Positions 13,202 to 24,956 of a stretch of DNA of 64,000 nt are shown piece after piece. Under the pieces are notes generated by a model. The model was not told the DNA's origin, searched no databases, and saw nothing but the letters and a program-made list of their open reading frames with translations. The stretch lies in assembly GCF_004210375.1 (NCBI RefSeq), contig NC_134833.1, positions 148,358,127 through 148,422,126 on the forward strand. Reading direction: 5' to 3'. Within the stretch, counting starts at the first letter, position 1. Each line of letters opens with the position of its first letter. A program made the position numbers and the translations under genes. This DNA is from Tachypleus tridentatus (taxonomy: Eukaryota > Arthropoda > Merostomata > Xiphosura > Limulidae).

Positions 13202-14281
13202 TATATTTATTCCTCAGATCTCCATTTTGCATTATATTTCCACCACTTTGCATCCAATGCTCTATTTTACATCCTCTTTCTAACTATTTGATACTCAAAT
13301 CTCTATTTTTGTCATTCTCTATATCTATCACCCAAATCTCTATTCTTCAACATATCACCCATCACTTCCCCTCACATCTCTATTCTTCTTCGCTTTGCTA
13401 TTTGAAAATCATATATCTATTTTTCATAATTTTACAAAAATCTGGCATCGAGATCTTTATTTTTCACCTTTATTTTGACTGTTTGACATTTATATCTATA
13501 TTTTTCATCGCCTTATTAAATGTTTGAGATCGAAATCTTTATTCATACCTTTTTCTGAGTAATTATTCATCTGATCTCCACTTTCCATTATCTACTCACC
13601 ACTTTACATCCAAGTCTTTATTTTTAATCCTCTTCCTAACTATTTGATACTCAAATCCTCTATTCTTCCCATTCTATATATCTATCACCCAAATCTCTGT
13701 TTTTCAATGTATAACCCACAACGTCCACCCACATCTCTATTCTTCTTCCTCTTGCTATTTAAAATTCATATACCTATTTTTCTTATTTTTATAACCATCT
13801 GGCTTCCACACCTTTATTGTTCATTAACTTTTCAACTGTTTGACATTCATATCTTTATTCTTCATTGCCTTAGAAAGTATATGACATCCGAATCTCTATT
13901 CATACCTTTTTTCTTAGTATTTATTTCTCAGTTCTCCATTTTACATTATCTTACCGACCGTTTCACATCCAGGTCTCTGTTCTTCGTCGCATTGCTAACT
14001 ATTTGACACCCGAATCTCCATTCTTGTTCTTCTATGAAATTAACACCCAAAACTCTATTATTAGTTGTATTATCCACCACTTCCCACCCAGATCTCTACT
14101 CTCCTTCGTCTAGCTATTTGAAATTCATTAATTTACTCTTCATATTTTTTATAACTATCTCTGCTTCCATATTTTTATTGTTCACCTACCTTTAACTGTT
14201 TGACGCCCACATCTCTCTTGTTTATCGTCTTGCTAATTATTTGACATCCGAATCTCCATTCTTTACCTTTTTTTCTAAATA

Positions 14282-15517
14282 CAGTCAAACATCGATATAA
14301 GGCGCTAGTTGGGGTCCAAAAAAATTCGACCGCGTTGTATCTGATTGCGCCTTATACCGATTTGATTATATATTTTTTGACTCTCGGGGTGAGCGATAAT
14401 GCAAAATTTACGCGTTTTGTAGTGAAATAAAGAAAACAAACAAAACTACTTACACCAATGATATAGCATTTTTTTATTTATTCAACTCAATTTTAAGACT
14501 GAACTTAAATGTAAAAACAGAATTCTAAAGAAATTTATCGAATTCATTACTTTGATGGGGCTGATATTCTAAAAAAGTAGTTCCGTCAGAGCAATCATGT
14601 GATCGTTTTACGATTAGACGCTGATTAAAATTAGTTCAATTTTAAAAGTTAATACATATAGTAATTATTTTGATAATTTATTTACTAATTATTAAAATCT
14701 AAGTACAAACTGAAGTCAAATAATTACCAAATAAAAAAATGTCATGGCAAAGTTTAAAATACGAATTCAGTACTGAAACAAAACGGATTTTTCAAAAATT
14801 TAATAACAATAAAATATAGTAAGCACATAAAACAAGTTGAAATGCACAAATTTATAGTTACTCAGTAGTCTTCTTTCTTTCAAAAGCCTCCAAAAGTGTC
14901 TGTTGTGTTCCTCTTCAAGAACTCTGGTACGTTGCTGATATCATCGACTATGGCCTTGACCAGTTGAGCTTTGTATTCTCTTGAAGCTGGCGATGATCCC
15001 TTGGTCAAGTGGTTGAATCTTGCTGGTGGTGTTTTGGGTAAGTAGAGTACGGTAATCTTCCATCTCTGCTGGTAAGGTTCTCTGCCGGCGGGTGTGCTGG
15101 GCAAATATCCAATAGTAGTACGTCCTTCTCTTCTTTCTTCTGTGTTCTGAGGTGCTTCCTGACCGCTGGGACGAATTCCTGATGAAACCATTCTTCAAAG
15201 ATTGTTGCTGTCATCCATGGTTTTGCTGCTGTTGTAGTCAAGTGGTAGTGTCTTCATGTTGAGGTGATGGAAACATCTTGGTTGTCGAAACTTGCCAATG
15301 AGGGTTTGATCACAATATGCGGCGTGAAAACCATACAAAATATTGAAGTGGATTTGTTTTTTGATTTTTGATCACATTAACCGGCTGATTACATTAAGCA
15401 GTGGTAATATTAAGCGGCGGCCTCTGTAGAAACCCAAAAAAATTTGGGGCCTAAGACCCCATCGCGCCCAACTGATTATCGCGCTTTATCGATGCGTTTT
15501 GTATCAATGTTTACCTG
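14282..15517 (-). mobile_element. pogo/Tigger-type DNA transposon, internally deleted
   Basis: The element starts CAGTCAAACATCGATATAAG and its opposite end, read inward, starts CAGGTAAACATTGATAC. Both ends are flanked by TA (14280-14281 and 15518-15519), as expected for pogo/Tigger. At about 1.24 kb it is shorter than a full element. Minus-strand fragments at about 14880-15241 match the DDE region of Tigger/jerky-type transposases: TIFEEWFHQEFVPAVRKHL, then a DICPAHPP block in place of the usual catalytic DNCPAHP, then TTSKIQPLDQGIIASFKR. The fragments lie in different frames, so the transposase is dead. The N-terminal HTH/CENP-B region was not found. Confidence 0.88.
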
Positions 15518-16095
15518 TATTTATCCCTCACACTTCCATTTAGCAATATCTTACCGACCACTTGACATCCAGATCTCTATTTTTCATCGTCTTGCTAACT
15601 ATTTGATACTCAAATCTCTATTCTTGTCCTTCTTTCCCAAATAGACTCCTGAATCTATTTTCTTTATTCTATTACCCACCACTTTCTACCCGGATCTCCA
15701 TTCTTCATCGTGTTACTATTTGAAATTCATATATATATTATTCATATTTTTATAACTATCTGGCTCTCACATCATTTTTCTTCACCTACGTTCTAACTGT
15801 TTAACATCCATATCTCTATTCTTTATCGTCTTCCTCACTATTTGACATCCAAATATTTATTCTTCACCTATTTTCTGACTACTTATCCTCACATCTCCAT
15901 TTTGCATTATCTTACCGACTGCTTGACATCCACATCTCTATTTTTAATCGTCTTGCTAACTATTTCACACCCAAATTCCTATTCTTCATTGTATTACCGA
16001 CCACTTCTCACCCAGACCTATATTCTTCATCGTCTTACTATCTGAACTTCATATATCTATTTTTTCATTATTTTATATCTATCTAACATTATCGT

Positions 16096-19000
16096 TATTC
16101 TTAACCAACTTAACAACTGAGACTAAACAATAGTTTATTCTCAAGTTGGAAAGAAATGGTATAGTCAAGGCTTCTTATTATAAACAAAACATTATCATGT
16201 TTACCAAGAGTATAAAAATAACTCGAAAACCAAATATTCAGTGTACTGTTTTATATCAATTCCGACAAGTTGGTACGTTTCCATGTTTTGTATTGTTTAT
16301 AAAAGAAACAGGTTTGTTTAAATAACGTTATTTTTCCAAGAAACAGGCCTCACTCAACCAAGTGCTGCTATACAACAATGTTTCTATATCAGATTGATAA
16401 GTACAGGATGTTTTAAAGCGAAACAAAAGGATGGCGTTAAATTTATAAGTAATCAAATGCATTCAAAATTACGATTTTGTAACCTGCTCAACGCAATACC
16501 TTTAACTCAGTCAATAATAAAACAATATTGATTTTTTTAAACAATAATGCCAGTACCTGAATGGCGTTGACCATATTTGGTTCTTAAAACATATGAAAAT
16601 GTGTATGAATGTTTGTCGTTATGAACATCAACGAACAATAGGTAATAACATTTCACATATGATTACAAAGTTTCAACAAATCCGTTCGTTTTTGTATAAG
16701 ATATGAAACAGAAATAGTGTACAAAATCGGTCTCCATGGTAACAAATATGATTTTTTTTTCGTGAACTCACTGTTACTTTTGACATCGGCCCTCTAAATA
16801 TTAATCACTCCTAAGTTGGGTTATAGTCCCCGTGTATATACTATCTTTCGTACAAATCTACCCAACTGTTTTCGAGAAATATTGGTGATAAACACTCACA
16901 CATGGATGAAAACAAAACGGTAATAATATTGATGTTGAAACTGCTTAAACAATAGTTGTATCATGTTTAAGCTCCATGTAACAAGAGTTATATTAAGTAG
17001 TTAATATAGTACCACTTAATTAAAGATGTCAAATAGCTAAGGCTTAAAACTAAACCCATCATAGCAAGGTACAACAAATAAATAAAATAAGATTCGTATT
17101 ATTCTCAAATACTTACTACAACCTATCAAGTAGTAAAGTCTGAACGGGGAATCCTTACTGAAAACAGAGACTGTGATCCTGGAATGTAGTTGGAGACATT
17201 TTATGAACATCCAATTTATACTCGTACATTTTGAGGAATAATATAGTTTTACAAAACCAGTCCTGTAAATAAAATAACTCGAGACTCAAAATGATTACCA
17301 ATTAGACATACTTTCAATAAAGATGAAAATATTTTAGTGAGACACTGGAACTCAAAACGCATTCTTCAGAACTGTGTTATTCTTTGTGTATCTTAAGGTA
17401 TTTTAAAATAGCACTAAGATAAATGTCGTCCAAAAAGTGAAAATATTAATTATTGCGATTATAACAGCCGAAGCTAATTGTTATTAATGATACATACAAT
17501 ATACAAATTACATTAATATTAACTTGAGATCAAAGCAAGCTGCCTACTTAGAGTGAATCTAAAAAAACAAATAAACCTTTTAATAAGTATAGATTATTTT
17601 ATGTCTTTTTCTGACGTTCTTTTATAAAAAAGTATCATTTTCGGCCTTAATCCCAATAACATCTCACGAGGCTAGACGAGGCTTAGGAGATTTAGGTTAG
17701 TCCCAAATACTTATATTAAGCTGATAATGCGAAACAAAATCTATAACTAAAATTGGCTAAGAAATAAATATTTAAAAAGCAATATAATTAGATACATTAG
17801 CTAATATTATTAACGAGACTACCAGTACAAAGATAAAAGTGGACACGTTATTTATGGAACACGAAACGTACTAGCTGTTGTCTCCAGGCGCTCTTCGTTT
17901 CACCAAACTTTTACTACACGTTTAAAATATATTAATAAAACCTCATATAATCCTAAACTCCAGGAACGTGCAGTTCCTAAAAACTTCAAATACAGTACAT
18001 AACTTATATGACCAGAATTACCGTTACGTAATATTTGTATGTTTATGGCCATCATTGCCGTTTTGTAATATTTGAATTTACATGGCCCACATGACCATTA
18101 AGTAACACTTAAATGTTCTGTTAGGTGTCATATTTACTTAAAATAACACACACATATTCACGTGTAGTGCATTAGATCAAAAACCACCAGCTGGTTCTTT
18201 TTAGTCCGCGTTCGCTTATCACCGCAGAAGAATAAGGGTAAGAGTAGTAGTATTATCAAACAAATCTGTGGAACAAAGTAAAGATTAGAAGCATAAGTTT
18301 ACTGATAAAAGATGTGTCGTTAACTACAATTAAGATTTAGAGAGATAATGGAGATAATGTTACAACCCTCAACTCTCGTCAATTTGTTTTAACTTCAGAG
18401 ACAATAGAGATGGTCTTTATAACGCTCTTTGTCATCAATTCGTTCTAACTTTAAACGAGTCAATATAGATTACTTTATAATGGTCTTTGTCATCAATTTG
18501 TTCTAATTTTAAACAAAAACCAATATAAAATTCCCACTTTAATATCCTAATTCTATACAATTATCAAAATAACTATAATACATACAACAAACCTTTGTTT
18601 ATCATACAGTAGAATTTTAAGTTCTGCCCTTATAACAAGCACCCAACTTTCACGATTGCTAATTCTGAAGGTTTTATTATATCTTTGTTGATGAAATTTA
18701 TAAATATAGCTATAAGAAATGGAGTTTTAAAAACTGTTGTTTATTCATTAAACGGCAGCACATTTAATATATAACAAATGGTTGTTTGTATTTGCACAAT
18801 CCGAACACTTTTCTACTGCCGTAAAAAGAATCTTTTTTCTTAGAAAATGTTCACTTTTTCTAAATCGTTCGGTACCATACTATCTAAAACAGCCCCATGT
18901 TTGCTAACCCTAATTATTAAGCCTCTCACACGAAGTTGAGTAACGTGAATGTTACCTACTTGTTGTCTGACTTTTGTTTCTCATTTCAAGAATTTAATTC

Positions 19001-19260
19001 AGATTTATATAACGATCTTATGTGAATATACATTTAAAATATTTATACAAAACTTTACACCTGCAAATTGTACTGGCCGAAGTACCCATGAAATGTAAGG
19101 TGAGAAACTTTCGACTACAAAATCTTGCTTTTTCTTCGCACAGTTCGGTTCCTACTTTAACATCTTGTCTCCTTAGTTACTATACGCAAATATTCAATAA
19201 CATAATGGTTCCATTTTATTGTTGTCTTTAATAGCTTGTATTGGTTAAAAGCGTAACACT
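16096..19260. other. Conserved intergenic segment, copy A
   Basis: AT-rich DNA with no convincing gene. It begins with AACTGAGACTAAACAATA near 16115 and is shared with 24957-27370 (copy B), 43405-44270 (copy C, about 2.3 kb deleted) and 62346-64000 (copy E). Similarity is nearly base for base apart from small indels, so it belongs to the segmental duplication. Open frames here are short and not conserved in frame between copies. One stretch, about 19075-19110, has AAATGTAAG followed by GTGAGAAA, a good splice-donor-like site conserved in copy C (about 44065-44090), but no partner exon is visible. Confidence 0.7.
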
Positions 19261-19348
19261 ACTCGTCAATCAATTGTTGTAAATATGTGACGTAACCGAA
19301 AGAGAACGTGTGTTTTCTTATAGCAAAGCTGCACCAAACTATCTGCTG

Positions 19349-19420
19349 GGTCCACAGAGGAGAGTCGAACGCCTGATTTTAGCGTTGTAAATCCGTAAAT
19401 TTACCGATGTATCAGCGGGG
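19349..19420 (-). pseudogene. tRNA-like fossil (tRNA-Val-like, TAC anticodon position)
   Basis: Read on the minus strand this resembles a tRNA: a box A-like GATACATCGGTAA, an anticodon-loop-like GATTTACAACGC with TAC in the anticodon position, and a box B-like CGTTCGACTCTCC. The acceptor-stem halves pair poorly, so a functional tRNA is unlikely. It is more probably a tRNA pseudogene or the head of a tRNA-derived SINE. Confidence 0.55.
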
Positions 19421-19429
19421 AACCGAAAG

Positions 19430-20540
19430 AAAAGGAAAATAAAGACAGAAATATAAAACAGATGAGTGAAGGATAGCATTGGGAAAAGACAGATGTTCAA
19501 AGCTGGGCTATAAAACAGACAGTTTCTCCTTTAAAGCTAGTTAACAAATTGTACCTAGATTATAAATAAAGGATTGTTTCTCGCGATCACGTGTATAACG
19601 GTTCACTGGTGTATATCTCAGAACAACAAGTTTTAGATCTGACAAGTTTTGTTTGTCGTCTGTGGATCTATTTTGTACATAAGAGTTTAACCTATTATAC
19701 ACATATATATATATATTTAATGAAATATAAAAATAGAATGAACCACAAAATGTTTTCTGATTAGATTAAAGTACACAAATAGACGCTACAAAGAAACAAA
19801 CATTTAAAGTTGAAAGGATACACAATTTACTCCCAGTGATAAAAACAAATGTGAGATTGTGTGCTACTCTAGAGTAGATGTGTCAAAAGGGTTTTAGTTT
19901 ACTATGTTTGATGTTCCATTTTTGTATAGGAAGTGTTCTGCTAAGAACCACTCAACAGAAATATACCATGATGTCACATGTTGATATGTGAATGAAAGTG
20001 TTATTAATTCATAACAAGTTAGTGTAGAATATCCTGTTTGTTGTCAACATTATTCATACCTCTAATACTGTTATTTAAATAGTTAATGTTGAACCTTGAT
20101 TTCATCCGCTTTTTCAAACTCAGCGCGAGGAAAGGCCACCATAAACAGAAGATAGAGATATATTGATGGACAGACACCACTGTTCATGATATATATAAAA
20201 TAAGTAGTACATAATGTTCTCTGTCCAATCACATTCAAATATTGTCTGCAGCTACTTTCAAAGCCGGCCTTCATTGGTTGTTGTGCAGATCCATTCTGTA
20301 GTATCATACAAGAGTAAAATAAAAAGATTGTCGTTAGTAAACCACTAAGAAAATTGTACAAAAAACCAAACATGAGTAATTAGTACATGAAGAAATGAAA
20401 ATTAGTTAACAAACACAATCATAGGATTTGGGATTAGGTGTTTAAACGCAATAGGTAGATTGTTTTCTGAAGAAACTCTTCAGAGTTATAGTTATAGTAA
20501 ATTGTAATAGTTTTCCTGGAATATATTTTATTATTTTCCT
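19430..20540. other. AT-rich intergenic stretch before copy B
   Basis: This part of the A-B interval has no visible match in the other intergenic blocks. It contains a (TA)n run near 19700-19715 and one small minus-strand open frame described separately. No transposon ends, RNA gene or array was seen. Confidence 0.6.
20083..20373 (-). CDS. Possible small secreted or membrane protein (96 aa), unsupported
   Basis: An ATG-initiated minus-strand frame of 96 codons. The first ~25 residues are hydrophobic and signal-peptide-like (MFGFLYNFLSGLLTTIFLFY), followed by a region with three cysteines and a second hydrophobic stretch (IYLYLLFMVAF). No family is recognised. It lies alone in AT-rich DNA, has no paralogue elsewhere in the window to test conservation, and length alone is weak evidence. 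It could equally be chance or part of a spliced gene. Confidence 0.2.
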   Translation of the reverse strand: MFGFLYNFLSGLLTTIFLFYSCMILQNGSAQQPMKAGFESSCRQYLNVIGQRTLCTTYFIYIMNSGVCPSIYLYLLFMVAFPRAEFEKADEIKVQH

Positions 20541-20700
20541 GGAAGTTGCGTTCAGAAGCTAGTGAATCGTTGGCAGGGAGTAATTAATAATAATGGAATA
20601 TACATTATTAATTAAATAACATTAAAAGCGTTTGAAATCCTTTCTCCTTTACTGAATCTCAAATCAGACATTATTTAAGGGATGACTGATATCAGGAACC
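20541..20700 (+). mobile_element. Mariner remnant: 3' end only
   Basis: This matches the last part of the mariner copies upstream of genes C and D, including the transposase C-terminal coding stretch (reads VNRWQGVINNNG in family frame) and the end sequence GACATTATTTAAGGGATGAC. The body of the element is absent, so this is a deletion remnant of the insertion present before C and D. Confidence 0.75.
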
Positions 20701-21345
20701 CACCTACTTTGTGTATAGCTATCTCGGAATTTCATTAGAATCATTATAGTTTTAATCAAACAACCTTAAAATATTTCTTTTATGAATAATTTACAATATT
20801 TTATGAATACAAAATCTGGGTCCCTATGTTTTGTCAGTTTCAATCCTTTTTGTTTTTATTTTTAAGTTCAGTAGCCAGCTCTACTTATCGACTGAGCTAT
20901 GATTTGGTTTTTCCTTGTATATGTTTGTTTACTATTTTTGTAAGATAATATACGAGGGTTAGTTGTTTGTAAAATGTATTTTATAGATTCGAGACTTTAA
21001 CATAGTATTATAATAAACATAATGGTCAAAGCTCATGTATAGGATTTCGCTCTATAAGTTAATAGAAAGTGTATCTTTCTTATAAAAGAGCGATTACGGT
21101 AGGTAAGACACTATATGTAACTTTTCATGACATGTGGATCAGAAAATCTAGATGAGTTTTCTATTACTTTAAAACTAGTGTCCGTGCCATCCGTACATAA
21201 CGCAATCAACGATAATTATAATACTGTTTAGAGTATATTCCCAATATGCACATAGTGAGGAACCTATGTATAGGGAAAGAGGCCAGCAATCAACATTACC
21301 TCCCTTTATCATACAATGCATACGGACTGTCTCTCTACGGCATAT
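20700..21345. other. Conserved upstream region of copy B
   Basis: AT-rich DNA shared with the regions upstream of C (38256-38760) and D (49770-50440). Copy C lacks about 175 bp corresponding to roughly 20825-21000. No gene is seen. A short minus-strand box A-like motif (about 20873-20902) may be a tRNA/SINE relic. Confidence 0.6.
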
Positions 21346-21430
21346 TTATGCGCATGCGCTATTTCAGAGATGACAAAATTCATCAAAGACGAGTTGTATA
21401 AATACCAGCAGATGAGAAGAAGGAGATGTT
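21345..21430 (+). promoter_or_regulatory. Core promoter of copy B (TATA box, GCGCATGCGC palindrome)
   Basis: A TATA box TATAAATA lies at 21397-21404, about 70 bp before the ATG; with usual TATA spacing, transcription would start near 21425-21435. The surrounding GACGAGTTGTATAAATACC segment is conserved before C, D and E. TGCGCATGCGCT at 21349-21360 matches the NRF-1-type palindrome; the equivalent sites in C, D and E are altered (begin GAGCATGC). Confidence 0.75.
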
Positions 21431-21473
21431 TATAGTTTTAGTTATTCTATACGTATTTTAGAGTGTCGAAACG

Positions 21474-22103
21474 ATGGAATGTAAGATTGTATTAGCAATT
21501 TTGTTTTTATATTTTAACTTCACGTCGTTGCATTTTTATCCTACAGACCCATCTACATCCACGGTATTCGTTACGGACGATAACCAAATGACTGGTGATT
21601 TAGAACGTCAGCGTCGCGAGGCTGGCGAAGGCGCTACCACGGTCTCCAACGGAAGGTGTAGAACGTCGGCGTCGGGAGGCTGGCGAAGGCGGTACCACGG
21701 TCTCTCCAACGGAAGGTGTAGAACGGCGGCGTCGAGAGACTGGCGAAGGCGCTATCACGATCTCTCCAAGAGAAGGTGTAGAACGGCGGCGTCGGGAGGC
21801 TGGCGAAGGCCCTACTACGGTTTCTCCAACGGAAGGTGCAGAACGTCGGCGTCGGGAGGCACGCGAAGGCGCTTCCACGGTTTCTCCAACGGAAGGTGCA
21901 GAACGTCGGCGTCGGGAGGCACGCGAAGGCGCTACCACGGTTTCTCCAACGGAAGGTGTAGAACGTCGGCTTCGGGAGGCTGGCGAAGGCGATACCACGG
22001 TTTCTCCAACGGAAGGTCATTAACTAGAACTATGAACTCTTTTAATAAAATATTGTGGTGTCATTCGCTCATTTGTAACAATTGTGTTATCTGTATAAAT
22101 TAA
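21474..22103 (+). CDS. Copy B: repeat-protein gene with intact leader; frame switch in unit 1
   Basis: An ATG in the context GAAACGATGG opens 209 codons. The leader MECKIVLAILFLYFN looks like a signal peptide, followed by a Thr/Asp linker ending MTGDLERQRREAGEGATTVS. The first repeat is a 58-bp unit, so translation then leaves the family frame and continues through six more units as GRCRTSASGGWRRR-type repeats, one Cys per unit. It passes the family stop at 22021-22023 and ends at TAA 22101-22103. In the family frame the product would be about 180 residues ending PTEGH. Whether the 2-bp loss is real or an error decides which protein is made. A 66-bp GTAAG...CTACAG segment (21481-21546) could also be an in-frame mini-intron covering the leader. 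Confidence 0.6.
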   Translation: MECKIVLAILFLYFNFTSLHFYPTDPSTSTVFVTDDNQMTGDLERQRREAGEGATTVSNGRCRTSASGGWRRRYHGLSNGRCRTAASRDWRRRYHDLSKRRCRTAASGGWRRPYYGFSNGRCRTSASGGTRRRFHGFSNGRCRTSASGGTRRRYHGFSNGRCRTSASGGWRRRYHGFSNGRSLTRTMNSFNKILWCHSLICNNCVICIN

Positions 22104-22380
22104 AATTGTACAATTCTTTATCGTTATTTAAGAACTGGTGTTTCGGAAGTTTTCCTTGGTTAATGAAACTTCATTCAACAGCACCACGTAACAGCTTCCT
22201 TTGTAATAAAGGAAAGATTCATCTACAGTTACTGTAATTCAGTGTCGATACCCGTAATGTACATACATAACCAAATGTGTATCGGTCTGTATTTCTATTC
22301 CTTCTCAAAAAACCTATTACAAACTTCGCTTTAAAACCGAAAAACTTTCCTTCACACACTTTGATACAACTATTACAGCG
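22024..22380 (+). promoter_or_regulatory. Copy B 3' UTR/flank with AATAAA
   Basis: The conserved family 3' end. AATAAA is at 22044-22049, about 20 bp beyond the family-frame stop. In the shifted frame the stop at 22101-22103 would lie beyond this signal, so transcripts cleaved at the usual place might lack the shifted-frame stop. The flank then matches copies A and C up to the satellite. Confidence 0.7.
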
Positions 22381-24956
22381 TTTTTCTAAGCATTTTACCT
22401 CAAATTCACATTTTTTATTATCTTACCCATCGCTTGACATCCAAGTCTCTATTCTTCATGCTCTTCAAACTATTCAACAACTAACTCTCCATTCTTCTCC
22501 CATATATATTTAAACACTCAAATTTCTATTCTTCGTTGTATTACCAACCACATACATCTCTATTCTTCGTCTTGCTATTTGAAATTCATATATCTGTTCA
22601 TATTTTGTAAAAATCTGTCATGCAAATCTTATTTTTCACCTTTATTTTAACTGTTTGACATCCATATCTCTCTTTTTCAACACTTTCATAAGTATTTGAG
22701 TTCCAAATCTCTATTCAAACTTTTTTCTAAGAATTTATTGTCTTTATTTATTTATTAATGTCCCTATTCTTCATCGTCTTGCTATCTATTTCACAAACCA
22801 AATCTATATTTTTTCTCCTTCTGTATATCTAACACCCACATCTCCATTCTTCTTTCGTCTTGCTATTTTATAATCATACATCTATTCTTCATGATTTTAT
22901 AAAAATCTGGCATTCAGATCTTTACTCTTCAACGATTTTTTTAACTGTGTACCTACATCTCTCTATTCTTTTTTTCGTCTTTCTATTTCAAATTCATATG
23001 ATCTTCATATTTTTAAAAGGCATGGTATCCAAATCTTTATTTTCCATTTATTTTAACTGTTTGACATCTATATTTGTTTTTGCCTTGCTGATTATTTGAG
23101 ATCAAAATCTTTATTGACACTTCTTACTAAGTATTCATTCCTCCGATTTCCATTTTGCATTATCTTACTCAATGCTTGACATCCACGTCTCTGATTCTTG
23201 AATGTTTTTCTAACTATTTAACATTCAAATATCTATTCTTGCCATTCTATATATCTAACACCCAAATTCTATTCTTCGTTGTATTACTCATCACTTCCCA
23301 TCCATACTCTATTCTTCTTCGTTTTACTATTTGAAATTATAGACCTCTCCTTCACATTTTATAAAAAATCTGGCGTCCACATCTTTTTTTTTCACATAAC
23401 TTTAATTGTTTCACATCCGTGTTCTCTATTCTTTCGTCGTCTTCCTTAGTAATGGATGTAGAAATATCTATTCTTACCTTATTTCTAAATATTTATTCCT
23501 TAAATTTCCATTTTGCATTATGTTTCCACCCCTTGCATCCAACTCCTCTCACTTTACATCCTCTTCCTAACTATTTGATACTCAAATTCTATTCTTCAAT
23601 GTATTACCCACAACCTCCACCCACATCTCTATTCTTCTTCATCTTGCTATTTGAAATTCATATATCTATTTTTCATATTTTTTTATAACCATCTGGCTTC
23701 CACATTTTATTGTTCATCTACTTTTTTAACTCTTTGACATCCATATCTTTATTCTTCATTGCCTTGCTATTTATATGACATCCGAAACTCTATTCATACC
23801 ATTTTTTCTAAGTATTTATTTCTCAGTTCTCCATTTTGCATTATCTTACCGACCTTTTCACATCCAGGTCTCTGTTCTTCATCGTCTTGCTAACTATTTG
23901 ACACCCAAATTTCTATTTTTGTCCTTCTTTCTATTTAACACCCAAATTTCTATTCCTTGTATTAAAGACCACTTGCTACCCAGTACTGTATTTTTCATCG
24001 TCTTGCTATTTGAACTTCATATATCTATTCTTCATATTCTTGTAGCTATCTGACTTTTATATCGTTATTCTTCACATACGTTTCAACTATTTGACATGTA
24101 AATTTCTTCTTCGTCGCATTTTTACTATTTGACACCTGAATATCCACTCTTGTCCTTCTATGAAATTAACACCCAAAACTCTACTGTTAGTTGTATTATC
24201 CACCACTTCCCACCCAGATCTCTTCTCTTCTTCGTCTAGCTACTTGAAATTCATCAATCGACTCTTCATATTTTATAACTATTCTCGCTTCCATATTTTA
24301 TTGTTCACATACCTTTTAACTGTTTCACGCCCATATCTCTCTTGTTTATCGTCTTGCAAATTATTTGACATCCGATTTCCATTATTTACCTTTTTTTCTA
24401 AATATTTAACCTCGCACCTTCATTTAGTAATATCTTACCGACCGCTTGACATCCAGGTCTTTATTCTTGTCTTTCTATCTATTAGACTCCCAAATCTATT
24501 TTCTTTATTCTATTACCCACCACTTACTACACGGATCTCCATTCTTCGTCGTGTTACTATTTGAAATTCATATATATATTATTCATATTTTGATAACTAT
24601 CTGGCTCTACATAATTTTTCTTCACCTACGTTCTAACTGTTTAACATCCACATCTTATTCTTTATCGTCTTGCTAACTATTTGACATCCAAATATTTATT
24701 CTTCACCTATTTTCTAACTACTTATCCTCACATCTCCATGTTGCATTATCTTACCGACTGCTTGACATCCACATCTCTATTTTTAATCGTCTTGCTAACT
24801 ATTTCACACCCAAATTCCTATTCGTCATTGTATTACCGACCACTTCTCACCCAGATCTATATTCTTCATCGACTTGCAATCTGAACTTCAAATATCTATT
24901 TTTTCATTATTTTATATCTATCTAACATCCATATCGTTATTTTTAACCAACTTAAC
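22380..24956 (+). repeat. CT-rich higher-order satellite, array B
   Basis: The same ~40-bp monomer satellite as after copy A, shorter (about 2.6 kb) and without inserted transposons. The CATTTTGCATTAT marker monomer recurs (near 23150, 23510, 23830), and the order of monomers follows that in A. More small deletions are visible than in A. Confidence 0.88.

Larger units (their letters stand above)
8520..16095 (+). repeat. CT-rich higher-order satellite, array A
   Basis: The + strand is pyrimidine-rich and built of ~36-41 bp monomers that mostly begin CTCTATTCTT and end in a variant of CACCCAAAT or CATCCA. About nine distinct monomers form a larger unit of roughly 320-365 bp, marked by CCATTTTGCATTAT (seen near 8879, 9221, 9557, 9917, 10770 and 11126). 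Two DNA transposons interrupt it at 12107-13201 and 14282-15517. Open frames in it are hydrophobic low-complexity products of CT-rich DNA and are not taken as genes. Confidence 0.9.

Noticed and set aside
20873-20902. Box A-like motif (minus strand GCTCAGTCGA...GTAGAGC pattern) as a tRNA gene
   Set aside because: No box B, anticodon arm or acceptor pairing can be built around it; at most a tRNA/SINE relic, also present near 49940-49970.
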